NCBI GenBank assembly: GCA_012517435.1
Contig: JAAYUY010000072.1
Coordinates: 1 to 39,462 of the forward strand
Length of the DNA stretch: 39,462 bases
Reading direction: 5' to 3'
Source of the DNA: Sphingobacteriales bacterium
GTDB taxonomy: Bacteria > Bacteroidota > Bacteroidia > CAILMK01 > JAAYUY01
Positions within the stretch are counted from its first letter, which is position 1. Every line of letters begins with the position of its first letter. The translations under genes and the position numbers were made by a program. The notes beneath the pieces are model-generated. The model worked only from the letters and a program-made list of their open reading frames with translations. It was not told where the DNA came from and did not search any database. Shown here piece after piece: positions 15,202 through 25,959 of this stretch.

Positions 15202-16477
15202 TTTTTTCAAATCCTTATCCCTTGTTGCTTTTGTATTGCTGTTCGTTTCATCTTGTGATGACCCTGACAATTTTTCTTTTAAAACAGAAAGAAACGTTAA
15301 CCGCTATACGATTGAAACCATTGATACTTTGCCTGTTCTCCTCAGAACTGTCAGGGAAGATTCTCTAAGGAGTGATGAATTTTCGCTTGATTTAATCGGT
15401 TCCTATCGTGATCCTGTGGTCGGAAGTATTACTGCTTCTGTGTTTACCGAGCTGCGATTACCCAAAAAGCTGATTACTTACGGCACCAACAGGGTACTGG
15501 ATTCACTCGTACTTTATCTGAAATATGCCGGCAGCAGTAATTACTTTGGCTGGCTTGAAGATGATATAACCCTTAATGTTTACGAACTTGACCAACGCAT
15601 TTATCTTGACTCCGCTTACTATTCCACTACCAAAATAAAATATAATCCGGTTAAATTAGGTACATGGAAAGGATGCCCCCGGCCAAATGCCAGAAAAACA
15701 ATTGCCATCAAACTGGATCCATCTTTAGGGAACCGAATTCTGAATGCCTCCAACGAGCAGTTGGGCGATGATATTAAATTTAAGGAAGTTTTGAAAGGTC
15801 TGGCAATCATTCCTGAAAAAACAACGGCTACAGGCTCAATCATTTCTTTTAAGCTTCAGAACGATTCCTCAGGTCTTGTTTTATATTTTCACAATAGTGA
15901 CGATACCTTGAGCAGCACTTTTCAGATCAACGACAAATGTGCAAGAGTAAGTCATTTTGAGCATGATTTTACAGCCACTCCGATAGCAGAGCAGTTGCAG
16001 AACGCCTCAACATATTATTCGCAGGTATTTCTGAAACCCCTTTCCGGAGTGAAAGCTCAGATTGATTTGCCTTCACTTGCCGGTCTGGTAAAAGACGGAC
16101 CTATTGCAGTTCACCGGGCCGAAATTATCTTTCATCCGGCTAAGACCCCTCCTTATTCTGATTTTACCATTCCATCAATGATTTTACTACTCTCAGATTC
16201 GGCAAATAAAAACTATTCAATGGTGGACAGGTATGAAACCTATTACGGAGGTAAACTGGATAATAACACAGGTAGCTATTCATTTGTCGTTACAAGATAT
16301 GTTCAGGACCTTGTCAATCAATATCTGAAAGATTCACTGTTTGTCAGTAAATACCGGTTAAACCTGATCATACCATCAGACAATCCGATTCTTGCGGTTC
16401 CACTGATACTCAGCAATCTGAACAATCAGGGGAAGGCCATGACATCATTTAAAATATATTATTCAAGGTTAAACTAA
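15170..16477 (+). CDS. DUF4270 family lipoprotein
   Basis: A 435-residue protein with a lipoprotein signal peptide whose lipobox is VSSC (Cys about residue 29), followed by DDPDN. The rest is rich in beta strands with repeated short motifs and matches my knowledge of DUF4270, a family of outer-membrane lipoproteins restricted to Bacteroidota. Recognisable parts are the early segment with LRSDEFSLDLIGSYRDPVVG and the strand LPKKLITYGTNRVLDSLVLYL. Function is unknown. The start overlaps the GT5-like gene by 32 nt and glmS starts 9 nt after its stop, so the three are likely one transcript. The start at 15170 is the only one giving a full signal peptide. Confidence 0.78.
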   Translation: MTNILKCWGSDFFKSLSLVAFVLLFVSSCDDPDNFSFKTERNVNRYTIETIDTLPVLLRTVREDSLRSDEFSLDLIGSYRDPVVGSITASVFTELRLPKKLITYGTNRVLDSLVLYLKYAGSSNYFGWLEDDITLNVYELDQRIYLDSAYYSTTKIKYNPVKLGTWKGCPRPNARKTIAIKLDPSLGNRILNASNEQLGDDIKFKEVLKGLAIIPEKTTATGSIISFKLQNDSSGLVLYFHNSDDTLSSTFQINDKCARVSHFEHDFTATPIAEQLQNASTYYSQVFLKPLSGVKAQIDLPSLAGLVKDGPIAVHRAEIIFHPAKTPPYSDFTIPSMILLLSDSANKNYSMVDRYETYYGGKLDNNTGSYSFVVTRYVQDLVNQYLKDSLFVSKYRLNLIIPSDNPILAVPLILSNLNNQGKAMTSFKIYYSRLN

Positions 16478-16486
16478 AATTGTTTT

Positions 16487-18325
16487 ATGTGTGGAATTGT
16501 TGCCTACATCGGTCACCGTGAGGTAATGCCTTTGTTAATTAAAGGTTTGCAGCGTCTTGAGTACAGAGGTTACGACAGTGCAGGAGTTGCCGTTCTTAAT
16601 AATGGTCTGCATGTTTATAAAATAGCCGGAAAAGTTTCCGAACTGGCTGAATATGTCAATGGTAAAAATACAGATGGAAAAATTGGGATAGGGCATACCC
16701 GATGGGCTACCCATGGTGAACCCAACCAGACAAATGCACATCCTCACTTGTCTGAAAATGGTGATATTGCCTTGATTCATAACGGGATTATTGAAAATTA
16801 CAATGTTTTAAAAACTGAATTGCTTAAAAGGGGACATACTTTTGTCAGCGAAACCGATACAGAAGTTTTGGTTCATCTGATAGAAGACATTCAGGAAAAA
16901 AGTCTTTGCAGTCTTGAAGAAGCGGTCAGGATAGCTTTATCAAAGGTAATCGGGGCGTATGCATTAGTTTTAATGTCAAAGAAAGAGCCTGATCTCCTGA
17001 TAGCTGCCCGTAAAGCCAGTCCGCTGGTAATAGGATTGGGAGAAAATGAGTTTTTTCTGGCTTCTGATGCGACTCCGATTATTGAATATACCCGTAATGT
17101 CATTTATATGAATGACGATACCATTGCCATTATCAGGAGAGATAGTTTTACATTAAAAACCATTGAAAATAAAATAGAAATACCTTACATTCACGAACTC
17201 GACATGAGTCTTGAGTCTCTTGAAAAAGGTGGTTTCCCTCATTTCATGCTTAAGGAAATTTTTGAACAACCGAACAGCGTCAGAGATACCTTTCGCGGGA
17301 GACTGAATCTGGAAAAAGGAGAAATCAGGCTGGGCGGAATTCATGATTATATCAACAAACTGCAAAACAATATTAACCGTGTGGTCATTACTGCCTGCGG
17401 AACCTCCTGGCATGCCGGACTGATAGGCGAATACCTGCTTGAAGAATTGACAAGAATACCTGTCGAAGTTGAATATGCCTCAGAATTCAGATATCGCAAT
17501 CCGGTTCTTTTTGAAACCGACTTATTACTGGCTATTTCTCAATCAGGTGAAACAGCTGATACGCTTGCTGCCATTGAACTTGCAAAACAAAAAATTAACG
17601 CTGTCTTCGGTATCTGCAATGTTGTCGGATCTTCCATTGCCCGTGCCACCAATGCTGGCGTTTACACACATGCAGGTCCTGAAATAGGTGTGGCCTCAAC
17701 AAAAGCTTTTACTTCGCAACTGGTGGTATTAAATCTTCTGGCAATCCTTTGGGCACACCTGAAAGGCCATATTTCTCAATCTCGTTACTTTGAACTCATC
17801 AGGGAATTTGCCACAATTCCTGACAAAATTAAAGAAGCTCTGCTAACCAATGATCTGGTTGAACAACTGGCAGAAGAATTCAAGGATTCAAAAAATTTCC
17901 TCTATCTTGGGCGTGGGATTAATTTCCCTGTTGCGCTGGAAGGAGCACTGAAACTCAAGGAAATATCCTATATCCATGCTGAAGGCTATCCCGCAGCCGA
18001 AATGAAGCATGGGCCAATCGCTCTGATTGACGAAAACATGCCGGTCGTGGTCATTGCGACCAATAAAACCATTTATGATAAGGTGCTTTCAAACATTCAG
18101 GAAGTTAAAGCACGGAAAGGAATTGTAATAGCTATCGTCAACAAAGGAGACCAGACCCTTCGTAAACAATTAAAATATATTATCGAGGTTCCTGAAACCG
18201 AAGAAATATTCAGCCCTTTGGTATCCATCATTCCGCTTCAGTTGCTGGCTTATCATATTGCTGTCAAAAGAGGATGTAATGTTGACCAGCCCCGTAATCT
18301 GGCAAAGTCGGTAACTGTAGAATAG
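16487..18325 (+). CDS. glmS: Glutamine--fructose-6-phosphate aminotransferase (isomerizing)
   Basis: GlmS makes glucosamine 6-phosphate from fructose 6-phosphate and glutamine, the first step towards UDP-GlcNAc for peptidoglycan and lipopolysaccharide. The 612-residue protein begins MCGIVAYIG, with Cys2 as the glutaminase nucleophile, then GIGHTRWATHG and HNGIIENY of the N-terminal Ntn-hydrolase domain. Two SIS sugar isomerase domains follow (TACGTSWHAG, SQSGETADTL, then YLGRGINFPVALEGALKLKE, EGYPAAEMKHGP). It ends in LAKSVTVE, as expected. I saw no glmS ribozyme-like element in the 9-nt gap before it, and none would fit there. murA, which uses the final sugar nucleotide, is elsewhere in the window. 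Confidence 0.97.
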   Translation: MCGIVAYIGHREVMPLLIKGLQRLEYRGYDSAGVAVLNNGLHVYKIAGKVSELAEYVNGKNTDGKIGIGHTRWATHGEPNQTNAHPHLSENGDIALIHNGIIENYNVLKTELLKRGHTFVSETDTEVLVHLIEDIQEKSLCSLEEAVRIALSKVIGAYALVLMSKKEPDLLIAARKASPLVIGLGENEFFLASDATPIIEYTRNVIYMNDDTIAIIRRDSFTLKTIENKIEIPYIHELDMSLESLEKGGFPHFMLKEIFEQPNSVRDTFRGRLNLEKGEIRLGGIHDYINKLQNNINRVVITACGTSWHAGLIGEYLLEELTRIPVEVEYASEFRYRNPVLFETDLLLAISQSGETADTLAAIELAKQKINAVFGICNVVGSSIARATNAGVYTHAGPEIGVASTKAFTSQLVVLNLLAILWAHLKGHISQSRYFELIREFATIPDKIKEALLTNDLVEQLAEEFKDSKNFLYLGRGINFPVALEGALKLKEISYIHAEGYPAAEMKHGPIALIDENMPVVVIATNKTIYDKVLSNIQEVKARKGIVIAIVNKGDQTLRKQLKYIIEVPETEEIFSPLVSIIPLQLLAYHIAVKRGCNVDQPRNLAKSVTVE

Positions 18326-18454
18326 ACAGTCTCCGACATTATTACATGATTAATCTTTCAGAATTTCTGTAAAAAATTCCCGTTTTCCTGTCAGAATTGC
18401 CCATAATTCTCCTTGGAAGAGAAGTTGACGGATTGTTTTCCAAAAAAAACAGAT

Positions 18455-21058
18455 ATGGATTTGAATAAATTTACCATAAAAGCACAGGAAGTCATTCTTG
18501 GGGCACAGGAAATAGCCATCAGCCATCAGCATCAGGCTGTGGAAGCCATTCACCTGCTCAAGGCCATGATTGAAAGTGATGATCAGGTTACTGCTCATTG
18601 GCTTAAGCGTTTTTATATCAATATCAACGACTTATCGATGGCACTTGACAGGATGATCGGGTCAATACCAAAAGTTCAGGGAGGACAAACCTATTTTTCG
18701 TCTGAAATGAATGAAGTTATTGCCCGGGCATTAAGGTATAAAAGTGAGATGAAAGATGAATTTGTGGCAATTGAACATCTTTTACTCGCTGTCGCTGAAG
18801 TACGTTCAAAAGCTGCTGAATTACTGAAATCGTATGGCGTTAAGGTGAATGAACTTCAGAAAGCCATGATGGAATTGCGAAAAGGATCAAAAATTACCAG
18901 TCAGGATGCTGAAGCCTCTTTTAATGCGTTGAAGAAATATGCCATTGACCTTAATGAAATGGTAATGAATGGAAAACTTGATCCGGTAATCGGCAGGGAA
19001 GATGAAATCAGGAGGGTTATTCATATTATTTCAAGAAGAACAAAGAACAACCCTTTGCTGATTGGCGAGCCGGGCGTGGGAAAAACAGCTATCGCAGAAG
19101 GAATAGCCCAGCGGATTGTCAGTGGAGATGTCCCTGAAAATCTGAAAACAAAAAGGGTTTTTACCCTTGACATGGGAGCTTTGGTTGCCGGAGCGAAATA
19201 TAAGGGTGAGTTTGAAGAAAGGCTCAAAGCAGTAGTTAAAGAAGTAACCGGCTCTGAGGGTGAGATTATCCTGTTTATTGATGAAATTCATACACTTGTC
19301 GGTGCAGGAGGAGGAGAGGGTAGCCTCGATGCTGCCAACATACTGAAGCCGGCTCTGGCACGCGGGGAACTTCGGGCCATTGGTGCAACCACCCTTGCCG
19401 AATATCAGAAATATCTTGAAAAAGACAAGGCTCTTGAAAGAAGATTCCAGAAAGTGCTGATTGATGAACCTTCTGTTGATGACAGCATTTCGATACTGAG
19501 AGGGCTGAAGGAAAGATATGAAAACTACCATAAGGTGAGGATTAAAGATGAAGCTATTATTGCAGCTGTTGAACTTTCACACCGCTACCTGACCGAAAGG
19601 CATCTTCCTGATAAGGCTATTGACCTGATTGATGAAGCCTGCAGTAAACTCAGAATTGAGATTGATTCCCTGCCTGAGCCTCTTGATGAAGCCGAAAGAA
19701 AAATACTTCAACTGGAAATAGAAAAAGAAGCCCTGAAAAGGGAAAAAGAAACTGATGCCCTTGAAGAAATCAACAGACAACTGGCTGAGTGGCAGGAAAC
19801 GCGTAATGTGTTGAAAAACAAATGGAAACTTGAAAAAGAAAAAATCAATCAAATCCAAACAGCCAAGGAAAATATTGAAAAATTCAAATTGGAAGCAGAG
19901 CAGGCAGAGCGGGCAGGTGATTTTGGAAAAGTGGCTGAAATAAGGTATGGAAAAATAAAGGAACTTACCTCAAGTATTGAATTATTAACAAAGGAACTTG
20001 CTGAATTACAGGGAGATAATCCCCTGATAAAAGAAGAGGTGGATGCCGATGATATAGCCGATGTAGTGTCGAGATGGACTGGTATTCCGGTCAGCAGAAT
20101 GCTTGAAAGTGAACGGGAAAAACTGTTAAGGATGGAAGATGAGCTTCACAGGAGAGTGGTTGGTCAGGATGAGGCGATAAATGCACTGGCAAATGCTGTC
20201 AGAAGAAACCGTTCCGGCTTATCGGATGCCAGACGTCCGGTAGGGTCATTTATATTTCTTGGCCCGACAGGGGTAGGAAAGACTGAACTGGCAAAAGCTT
20301 TGGCTGAATTCCTGTTCAATGATGAAAGCATGATGACAAGAATAGATATGTCGGAATATCAGGAACGACATTCTGTCAGCCGTCTGATTGGTGCACCTCC
20401 GGGTTATGTGGGTTACGAAGAAGGAGGACAATTGACCGAAGCAGTCAGGAGAAAACCATATTCTGTCATTCTTCTTGATGAAATTGAAAAAGCTCATCCG
20501 GATGTGTTTAATATTTTGCTCCAGGTACTCGATGATGGTATTCTGACCGATAACAAAGGCAGGACAGCCAATTTTAAGAACACAATAATTATCATGACAA
20601 GTAATCTGGCTTCCGGTATTATTCGTGAAAGACTTCAGAATATCAGGGAAGAAAATATTGATGTAGTGATGGATCAAACAAAAGACGAAGTATTTACTTA
20701 CCTGAAGCAGTATCTGAAGCCTGAATTTCTGAACAGGATTGATGAAATCATTATTTTCAAACCTTTGTTCAGACATGAAATCAACGAAATAGTCAGATTG
20801 CAACTGAAACAAATAATGGATAAGCTTAAAGAAAATGGAATAAATCTTGAAGTTTCACCCACCGCTTTTGAAGTTCTTGTAAATTTAGGCTATGTACCTG
20901 AATTTGGAGCCAGACCGCTCAAACGGGTGATTCAGAAATATGTGCTGAACTATCTGTCAAAGGAAATTCTGGCAGGAAATGTTAAAAAGGACAGTAAAAT
21001 ATTTTTAACAGCTAATTCTGAAAATCAGCTTATTTTTACAAATCAACAACAGGCTTAA
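18455..21058 (+). CDS. clpB: ATP-dependent disaggregase ClpB
   Basis: ClpB extracts polypeptides from aggregates together with DnaK, DnaJ and GrpE. The protein (867 residues from the ATG at 18455) has the Clp N-domain (first 145 residues), AAA1 with Walker A GEPGVGKT at 204-211 and Walker [16 protein letters not shown], a long coiled-coil middle domain (about 390-525, rich in Lys/Glu), and AAA2 with GPTGVGKT near 602-609. The middle domain distinguishes it from ClpA and ClpC. The frame is open from 18413, but the ATG at 18455 gives the usual N-terminus [12 protein letters not shown]. There is a 129-nt gap after glmS with no clear TAnnTTTG motif. lon follows after 23 nt. Confidence 0.96.
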   Translation: MDLNKFTIKAQEVILGAQEIAISHQHQAVEAIHLLKAMIESDDQVTAHWLKRFYININDLSMALDRMIGSIPKVQGGQTYFSSEMNEVIARALRYKSEMKDEFVAIEHLLLAVAEVRSKAAELLKSYGVKVNELQKAMMELRKGSKITSQDAEASFNALKKYAIDLNEMVMNGKLDPVIGREDEIRRVIHIISRRTKNNPLLIGEPGVGKTAIAEGIAQRIVSGDVPENLKTKRVFTLDMGALVAGAKYKGEFEERLKAVVKEVTGSEGEIILFIDEIHTLVGAGGGEGSLDAANILKPALARGELRAIGATTLAEYQKYLEKDKALERRFQKVLIDEPSVDDSISILRGLKERYENYHKVRIKDEAIIAAVELSHRYLTERHLPDKAIDLIDEACSKLRIEIDSLPEPLDEAERKILQLEIEKEALKREKETDALEEINRQLAEWQETRNVLKNKWKLEKEKINQIQTAKENIEKFKLEAEQAERAGDFGKVAEIRYGKIKELTSSIELLTKELAELQGDNPLIKEEVDADDIADVVSRWTGIPVSRMLESEREKLLRMEDELHRRVVGQDEAINALANAVRRNRSGLSDARRPVGSFIFLGPTGVGKTELAKALAEFLFNDESMMTRIDMSEYQERHSVSRLIGAPPGYVGYEEGGQLTEAVRRKPYSVILLDEIEKAHPDVFNILLQVLDDGILTDNKGRTANFKNTIIIMTSNLASGIIRERLQNIREENIDVVMDQTKDEVFTYLKQYLKPEFLNRIDEIIIFKPLFRHEINEIVRLQLKQIMDKLKENGINLEVSPTAFEVLVNLGYVPEFGARPLKRVIQKYVLNYLSKEILAGNVKKDSKIFLTANSENQLIFTNQQQA

Positions 21059-21081
21059 AAAAACGATATTTACAAACAATT

Positions 21082-23550
21082 ATGAGTGCATATAAAAAAA
21101 ATCTTGATGTTGGATTCATATCAGACGAAAATGAAGAATTTGGAGAAATTTTATCCATTTTTCCAGCCGATGAAAATGAAAAAATTGAGATAAACCTGAC
21201 CGATCCTATTCCGGTTTTACCATTGCGCAACACGGTTTTATTCCCCAATACCGTCATTCCGATTACGGTTTCAAGGGAAATGTCTGTCAGACTTATTAAT
21301 GATGCATATACTTCCAATCGAAAAATTGGTGTAATAGCACAGAAAAACGAAGATATTGACAACCCTCAGCCAAAAGACCTTTTTGAAGAAGGAACTATTG
21401 CCCACATCATTAAAAAAATCAAACTTCCTGACGGAAATACCATGGTCATTATTCAGGGTTTGAGAAAAATGAAGGTGCTTGAATACGTTCAGTTTGAACC
21501 ATATCTGCATGCCAGAGTTGAAATTTTACCTGTTGAGCTTCTGAAAAATGATAAACAGTTTAAAGGACTCATTGATAGTATCAAAGACATTGCTATTCAA
21601 ATTGTTAATTTGTCACCCAACCTGCCTAAGGAAGCCTCTATTGCCATTGAAAACATACAGTCTCCCTATTTTATGCTGAATTTTGTGGCTTCCAATCTGA
21701 ATATTGAAGTTAAAAAAAAGCAGAAGATACTGGAAATCAGCGATCTTAACAAGAAGGGAATGCTGATATTGAAATACCTGAACGAAGAGCTCGAACTGTT
21801 AAAGATAAAGAATGAGATTCAGAACAAGGTCAAAACGGATATTGACAAGCAGCAAAGGGATTACTTTTTACATCAGCAACTGAAAACAATTACAGAAGAG
21901 CTTGGTTATCAGACACCTGAAAAGGAAATTGAGGAATTTAAAAAACGGGCAGCCAAAAAGAAATGGCCTCATCATGTTCAGGAAGTATTTAACAAGGAGC
22001 TTCAGAAACTTTCGAGAATGAATCCTGCTGCAGCTGATTATTCCGTAACCGCCAACTATGTTGAATTACTGCTCGACCTCCCGTGGCAGGAATATGACGA
22101 AGAAAATAATGATCTGAAACTGGCTGAGAAAATTCTGAATGAAGACCATTACGGACTTGAAAAAGTAAAGGAAAGAATTCTTGAATATCTGGCAGTTCTG
22201 AAGCTGAAAGGAGACATGAAAAGCCCCATTTTATGCCTTTACGGGCCTCCGGGAGTAGGGAAAACATCATTAGGAAAATCTATTGCCAGAGCCATGGGAA
22301 GGAAATACATCCGCATTTCATTGGGCGGACTTCACGATGAGGCTGAAATCAGAGGGCACCGGAAAACTTATATCGGTGCAATGCCCGGAAGAATTATACA
22401 GTCCGTAAAAAAGGCAAAATCATCAAATCCGGTGATGGTGCTTGATGAAATTGATAAAATAGGCCAGGATTTCAGAGGCGACCCGGCTTCAGCTCTCCTC
22501 GAAGTACTTGATCCTGAACAGAATACCAATTTCTATGATAACTATCTTGAAATGGAATATGACCTGTCGCATGTTCTTTTTGTCGCTACTGCCAATAACC
22601 TCAGCACTATTCACCCGGCTTTAATCGACAGGCTTGAAATAATCGACATCAGCGGATATCTTCAGGATGAAAAAATTTTCATTGCCAAAGACTATCTGAT
22701 TCCTAAACAACGGAAGATGCATGGTCTGAAAGCAAATCAATTTAAATTATCGGAAAAAAGCCTTAACTACATCATCGACTATTATACCCGTGAAGCAGGT
22801 GTAAGGGCACTCGAGAAAAAAATTGCCAAACTTTGCCGTTGGCAGGCTAAACAGATTCTGACCGAGGAAAAAGTGAAAGCAACTATCAGGGAAGAAGATG
22901 TGCAAAAGGTTTTAGGCCCGAAAATCTTTGAAGGGGATAGTTATCCGCGGGTACATCAGCCTGGCATTGCTACCGGCCTGGCCTGGACCCCTGCAGGTGG
23001 CGATGTACTCTTTATCGAATCCACCTTAGCTCCGGGTAAAGGCAATCTGAACCTGACAGGAAAATTGGGCGAAGTGATGAAAGAATCTGCATTGCTTGCC
23101 TATACATGGCTGAAAAGCAACTATAAAAAATTTGGGCTTGATGCCAGAGTTTTCGAACTTTGGGATGTTCATATCCACGTTCCCGAAGGAGCAGTACCGA
23201 AAGAAGGTCCTTCAGCCGGAATTACGCTGCTGACTTCTTTGGTTTCTTTGTTCACACAAAGGCCGGTCAGAAAAGATATTGCCATGACAGGTGAACTGAC
23301 GCTGCGTGGAATGGTTTTGCCTGTCGGGGGTATTAAGGAAAAAATTCTGGCTGCCAAAAGCCGTGGTTTTACTAGGATAATTCTCTGTTCAAAAAACAAA
23401 AAAGATGTGGACGACATCAACAAACGCTATATCGAAGGACTTGAATTTCATTATGTCAATACTGCTGAAGAGGTTCTTAATCTTGTGCTTGAACCTCAGC
23501 CGGTAGAGCATCCGCTTGAAATTATCCATCCGGAATGGAGAAAAGATTGA
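21082..23550 (+). CDS. lon: ATP-dependent Lon protease
   Basis: Lon degrades misfolded and selected regulatory proteins. The 822-residue protein has the LAN substrate-binding domain ([18 protein letters not shown] at about 45-62), a helical linker, the AAA domain with GPPGVGKT at 388-395 and Walker [12 protein letters not shown], and the C-terminal serine protease domain with the catalytic Ser711 in GPSAG and the lysine in GGIKEK (750-754). It is LonA type, with no membrane segment. It follows clpB closely, so the two quality-control genes are probably co-expressed. The N-terminus has a 40-residue acidic extension before the LAN domain, as seen in other Bacteroidota Lon proteins. Confidence 0.97.
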   Translation: MSAYKKNLDVGFISDENEEFGEILSIFPADENEKIEINLTDPIPVLPLRNTVLFPNTVIPITVSREMSVRLINDAYTSNRKIGVIAQKNEDIDNPQPKDLFEEGTIAHIIKKIKLPDGNTMVIIQGLRKMKVLEYVQFEPYLHARVEILPVELLKNDKQFKGLIDSIKDIAIQIVNLSPNLPKEASIAIENIQSPYFMLNFVASNLNIEVKKKQKILEISDLNKKGMLILKYLNEELELLKIKNEIQNKVKTDIDKQQRDYFLHQQLKTITEELGYQTPEKEIEEFKKRAAKKKWPHHVQEVFNKELQKLSRMNPAAADYSVTANYVELLLDLPWQEYDEENNDLKLAEKILNEDHYGLEKVKERILEYLAVLKLKGDMKSPILCLYGPPGVGKTSLGKSIARAMGRKYIRISLGGLHDEAEIRGHRKTYIGAMPGRIIQSVKKAKSSNPVMVLDEIDKIGQDFRGDPASALLEVLDPEQNTNFYDNYLEMEYDLSHVLFVATANNLSTIHPALIDRLEIIDISGYLQDEKIFIAKDYLIPKQRKMHGLKANQFKLSEKSLNYIIDYYTREAGVRALEKKIAKLCRWQAKQILTEEKVKATIREEDVQKVLGPKIFEGDSYPRVHQPGIATGLAWTPAGGDVLFIESTLAPGKGNLNLTGKLGEVMKESALLAYTWLKSNYKKFGLDARVFELWDVHIHVPEGAVPKEGPSAGITLLTSLVSLFTQRPVRKDIAMTGELTLRGMVLPVGGIKEKILAAKSRGFTRIILCSKNKKDVDDINKRYIEGLEFHYVNTAEEVLNLVLEPQPVEHPLEIIHPEWRKD

Positions 23551-23597
23551 CGGATAAAATTTAATAAACAAACAAGCATTTCGTCAGAATTAATTTT

Positions 23598-23605
23598 TAA
23601 TTTTG
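23598..23605 (+). promoter_or_regulatory. -7 element for the PorV/PorQ-family gene
   Basis: TAATTTTG matches TAnnTTTG, 19 nt upstream of the ATG at 23625. No standard -33 box was identified. Confidence 0.4.
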
Positions 23606-23624
23606 ACCCCGTCAAATAAATTGA

Positions 23625-24638
23625 ATGAGGCCTAATTTCATCAGATTTCTGCTTTTTTTCGTGTTGATGATAATGGCTTTCACCCATAATGCACAAATAC
23701 TTCCTTCTTTTGGTAATTCACGGACAGGGACAACAGGCTTCCAGTTTCTCAAAATTTATCCTGATGCACGTTCATCTGGTATGGCAGGGAGCGTTGTTTC
23801 ATTTACGAATGACCTGTCTTCTGTTTACTGGAATCCAGCTGGCCTGACTTTTCTCGACAGCAACAGATTGCATTTTCAGTTTGGCCATACGGCATATTTT
23901 GCCGGTACCAGCCTGAACTATGCAGCAGCCTCATTTACCCACAACTACCTGAATTTCTGGGCGTTTCATGCTATCAGTTTTTCTTCTCCCGATATGCCTG
24001 TTACTACTGAATTTAATCCCGAAGGAAATGGCTTAAATTATAAAGCGGGAGATTTTCTTGCTTCCTTGTCTTTTGCAAAAATTCTTTCCGAAAATTTCAG
24101 TTTTGGCCTGAATGCAAAATTTATCTTGGAGGATATTGCAGGCATAAAAACCTACAACGGCCTTTTTGATATTGGTTTTGTTTACAACATAGGATTCAGT
24201 CGTAAAACACGTTTTGCTGTAAGCATTTCTAATTTTGGGTTTAATGTCAGTCCGAAAGGGAAGGTGGTTGTGAGCACACTGAACGGTGATAAAATTCTTG
24301 AAAACTTTGAAAATATTGCAGTACCGGCAATTTTCAGGATGGGTATTGCCACACAGGTCTGGCAAAAAGGACCTCACTCTCTTTCAGCCTGCACACAACT
24401 GACCCACCCAACAGATAACAATGAAACTGCTTCGGTTGGGGTAGAATATGTATATCGTAAGTTTTTGAAAATCAGATCAGGATATGAATTCGGCTCAGAT
24501 TTACAGTCGTTACCAACTGCCGGAATAGGAATATTTTTACCACGATATTTTGGAAATATGTCCGTTGATTATGGCTTTAATGCACGAGATTATTTTGGAA
24601 ATACCCATAGAATTACAGTTGGATTCTCATTAAAATAA
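23625..24638 (+). CDS. PorV/PorQ-family outer-membrane beta-barrel protein
   Basis: A 337-residue protein with a signal peptide (about residues 1-23, ending HNAQ) and the family N-terminus FLKIYPDARSSGMAGSVVSFTNDLSSVYWNPAGL (given here in two parts: FLKIYPDARSSGMAG and SSVYWNPAGL), followed by alternating strands and a C-terminal aromatic-ended strand RITVGFSLK. This is the FadL-like barrel family that includes PorV and PorQ of the type IX secretion system. The length is nearer PorQ, but I cannot assign it to either with certainty. The downstream propeller lipoprotein starts 4 nt after the stop. No other type IX secretion gene is in the window. Confidence 0.72.
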   Translation: MRPNFIRFLLFFVLMIMAFTHNAQILPSFGNSRTGTTGFQFLKIYPDARSSGMAGSVVSFTNDLSSVYWNPAGLTFLDSNRLHFQFGHTAYFAGTSLNYAAASFTHNYLNFWAFHAISFSSPDMPVTTEFNPEGNGLNYKAGDFLASLSFAKILSENFSFGLNAKFILEDIAGIKTYNGLFDIGFVYNIGFSRKTRFAVSISNFGFNVSPKGKVVVSTLNGDKILENFENIAVPAIFRMGIATQVWQKGPHSLSACTQLTHPTDNNETASVGVEYVYRKFLKIRSGYEFGSDLQSLPTAGIGIFLPRYFGNMSVDYGFNARDYFGNTHRITVGFSLK

Positions 24639-24642
24639 AGCG

Positions 24643-25899
24643 ATGGCAGGATTGAGGTTTGTTCTTATAAATAAGATTTTCAGGGTTTTAACAGCTCTGG
24701 CTCTTTTCATTTTGTCGCTAAATTTTTCTGCCTGTGATTTTCTTTTCGGAAGCAGGGAAGATCCCGTTGTGGATGAAATTTTTGTACAGGGGAACATTGA
24801 TCCCAATCTTTATCAGAATACAGTTGGTTATGTACCTGTTTTACCGGTCTGGTCAGGGTTTAAAAATCCAAAAGACGTTTTTGTCGGGTATGATGAAATG
24901 GTTTATGTGGTTGATGATGAAGGACTGAAAATCCTTGATCTGACTGGAAAACTGCATCGTACGATTCCGGTTTACAAAGCTTCTGATGTTATTCAGGACA
25001 GGAGAATTCATACGTATGTAACAGGGAAAATCATTGTAAATGTGGCAGGACAGGACAGGGAACTTGCCTGTGTTTATCACTTAAAGAATACTGCACTGGC
25101 AGGCGGGCCTGTTTGGGAAGACACCTTAATCCATCCTTTCTGCGATGTTTCCAGAAACAATATCAGTTTCAGAGCCGAAGACACGCTTGTGGAATTTACC
25201 GGACTGGCTGTAACTTATGACAACACGCTGTACGTTTCCAGAAAAGGAAAAATCAATGATCTCCTGTCTTCGGCAAGGCCGGACAATACAGTTTTAATAT
25301 TTGATAAAGACGGGAAAAACATTTCGTATGCCAAGGGTTTAAACCCGCTCATCCCCAATCTGAAGTCGGTTCTCGAACCAACGGCAATTGCGGGTTTTGT
25401 CGGACCACCACAGAAAATGTATGGCGTATCTACCTCCTATGATTTTATTCTGTGTCAGGGCAGTCAAACCCAAAACATTGAACAACGGGTTCTTTGGATA
25501 AAGCAATATGTCGATCCTGACGCAGGAACGGAATATGCTGAAAATCAATCATTACTGAACTTCGATAAGCAAAAGGCAGACGGATTTCTTTATGAACCCG
25601 GTAAATTCAGCTTCCCTGCCGATGTTTACGTGGCTCCCGACCAGTCAGGTTATATCTTTGTCGTTGACCGTCAGTTAAATAAACTTTTTCAGTTTACATC
25701 TGCCGGATTTGAGGGTGTTGTCCCGCCTCCGAATAGTAATATTACCAGATATATTGTTGTTTCTTTTGGCAAAGAAGGCATCGGATTGTTTGAATTTAAG
25801 CAACCTTCAGGTGTTTGTTACTATAAAAAAGTAATATATGTAGCTGATAGCGGAAACAACAGAATTATCAGGTACATACTCAGTACGGATATGGAATAA
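24643..25899 (+). CDS. Lipoprotein with NHL-type beta-propeller repeats
   Basis: The 418-residue protein has a signal peptide with lipobox FSAC (Cys31). It then has repeats of the form (V/I)-x-V-x-D-x-(G/Q)-x-x-(L/I), such as MVYVVDDEGLKILD, TLYVSRKGKIND, YIFVVDRQLNKLFQF and VIYVADSGNNRIIRY, which are typical of NHL/six-bladed propellers. The last copy is the best match. It is likely exposed at the outer membrane, where such propellers bind carbohydrates or proteins. Function is not known. It is separated by 4 nt from the barrel protein, so the pair may form one outer-membrane complex. The gene is followed by a stem-loop (25903-25939). Confidence 0.68.
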   Translation: MAGLRFVLINKIFRVLTALALFILSLNFSACDFLFGSREDPVVDEIFVQGNIDPNLYQNTVGYVPVLPVWSGFKNPKDVFVGYDEMVYVVDDEGLKILDLTGKLHRTIPVYKASDVIQDRRIHTYVTGKIIVNVAGQDRELACVYHLKNTALAGGPVWEDTLIHPFCDVSRNNISFRAEDTLVEFTGLAVTYDNTLYVSRKGKINDLLSSARPDNTVLIFDKDGKNISYAKGLNPLIPNLKSVLEPTAIAGFVGPPQKMYGVSTSYDFILCQGSQTQNIEQRVLWIKQYVDPDAGTEYAENQSLLNFDKQKADGFLYEPGKFSFPADVYVAPDQSGYIFVVDRQLNKLFQFTSAGFEGVVPPPNSNITRYIVVSFGKEGIGLFEFKQPSGVCYYKKVIYVADSGNNRIIRYILSTDME

Positions 25900-25939
25900 A
25901 AAAAGTCATTTACAGTGGCAGGAAAACTGTAAATGACTT
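25899..25939 (-). terminator. Intrinsic terminator of the small membrane protein gene
   Basis: A perfect 14-bp inverted repeat (25903-25916 and 25926-25939, 9-nt loop) is followed on the minus strand by a run of T residues (25904-25898). It therefore fits a rho-independent terminator for the minus-strand gene ending at 25960. On the plus strand the stem is not followed by T residues, but it may still stabilise the mRNA end of the propeller gene. Confidence 0.7.
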
Positions 25940-25959
25940 GATGACGAAAGGCAAAATAA

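Noticed and set aside
15150-15215. Frameshift joining the GT5-like protein to the DUF4270 lipoprotein
   Set aside because: The second frame has its own signal peptide and lipobox, and the first protein ends normally; the 32-nt overlap is ordinary coupling. A missing GT-B half is not encoded in either frame here.
16478-16490. glmS ribozyme or riboswitch upstream of glmS
   Set aside because: The gap is only 9 nt and the preceding sequence is coding; the ribozyme is about 150 nt long.
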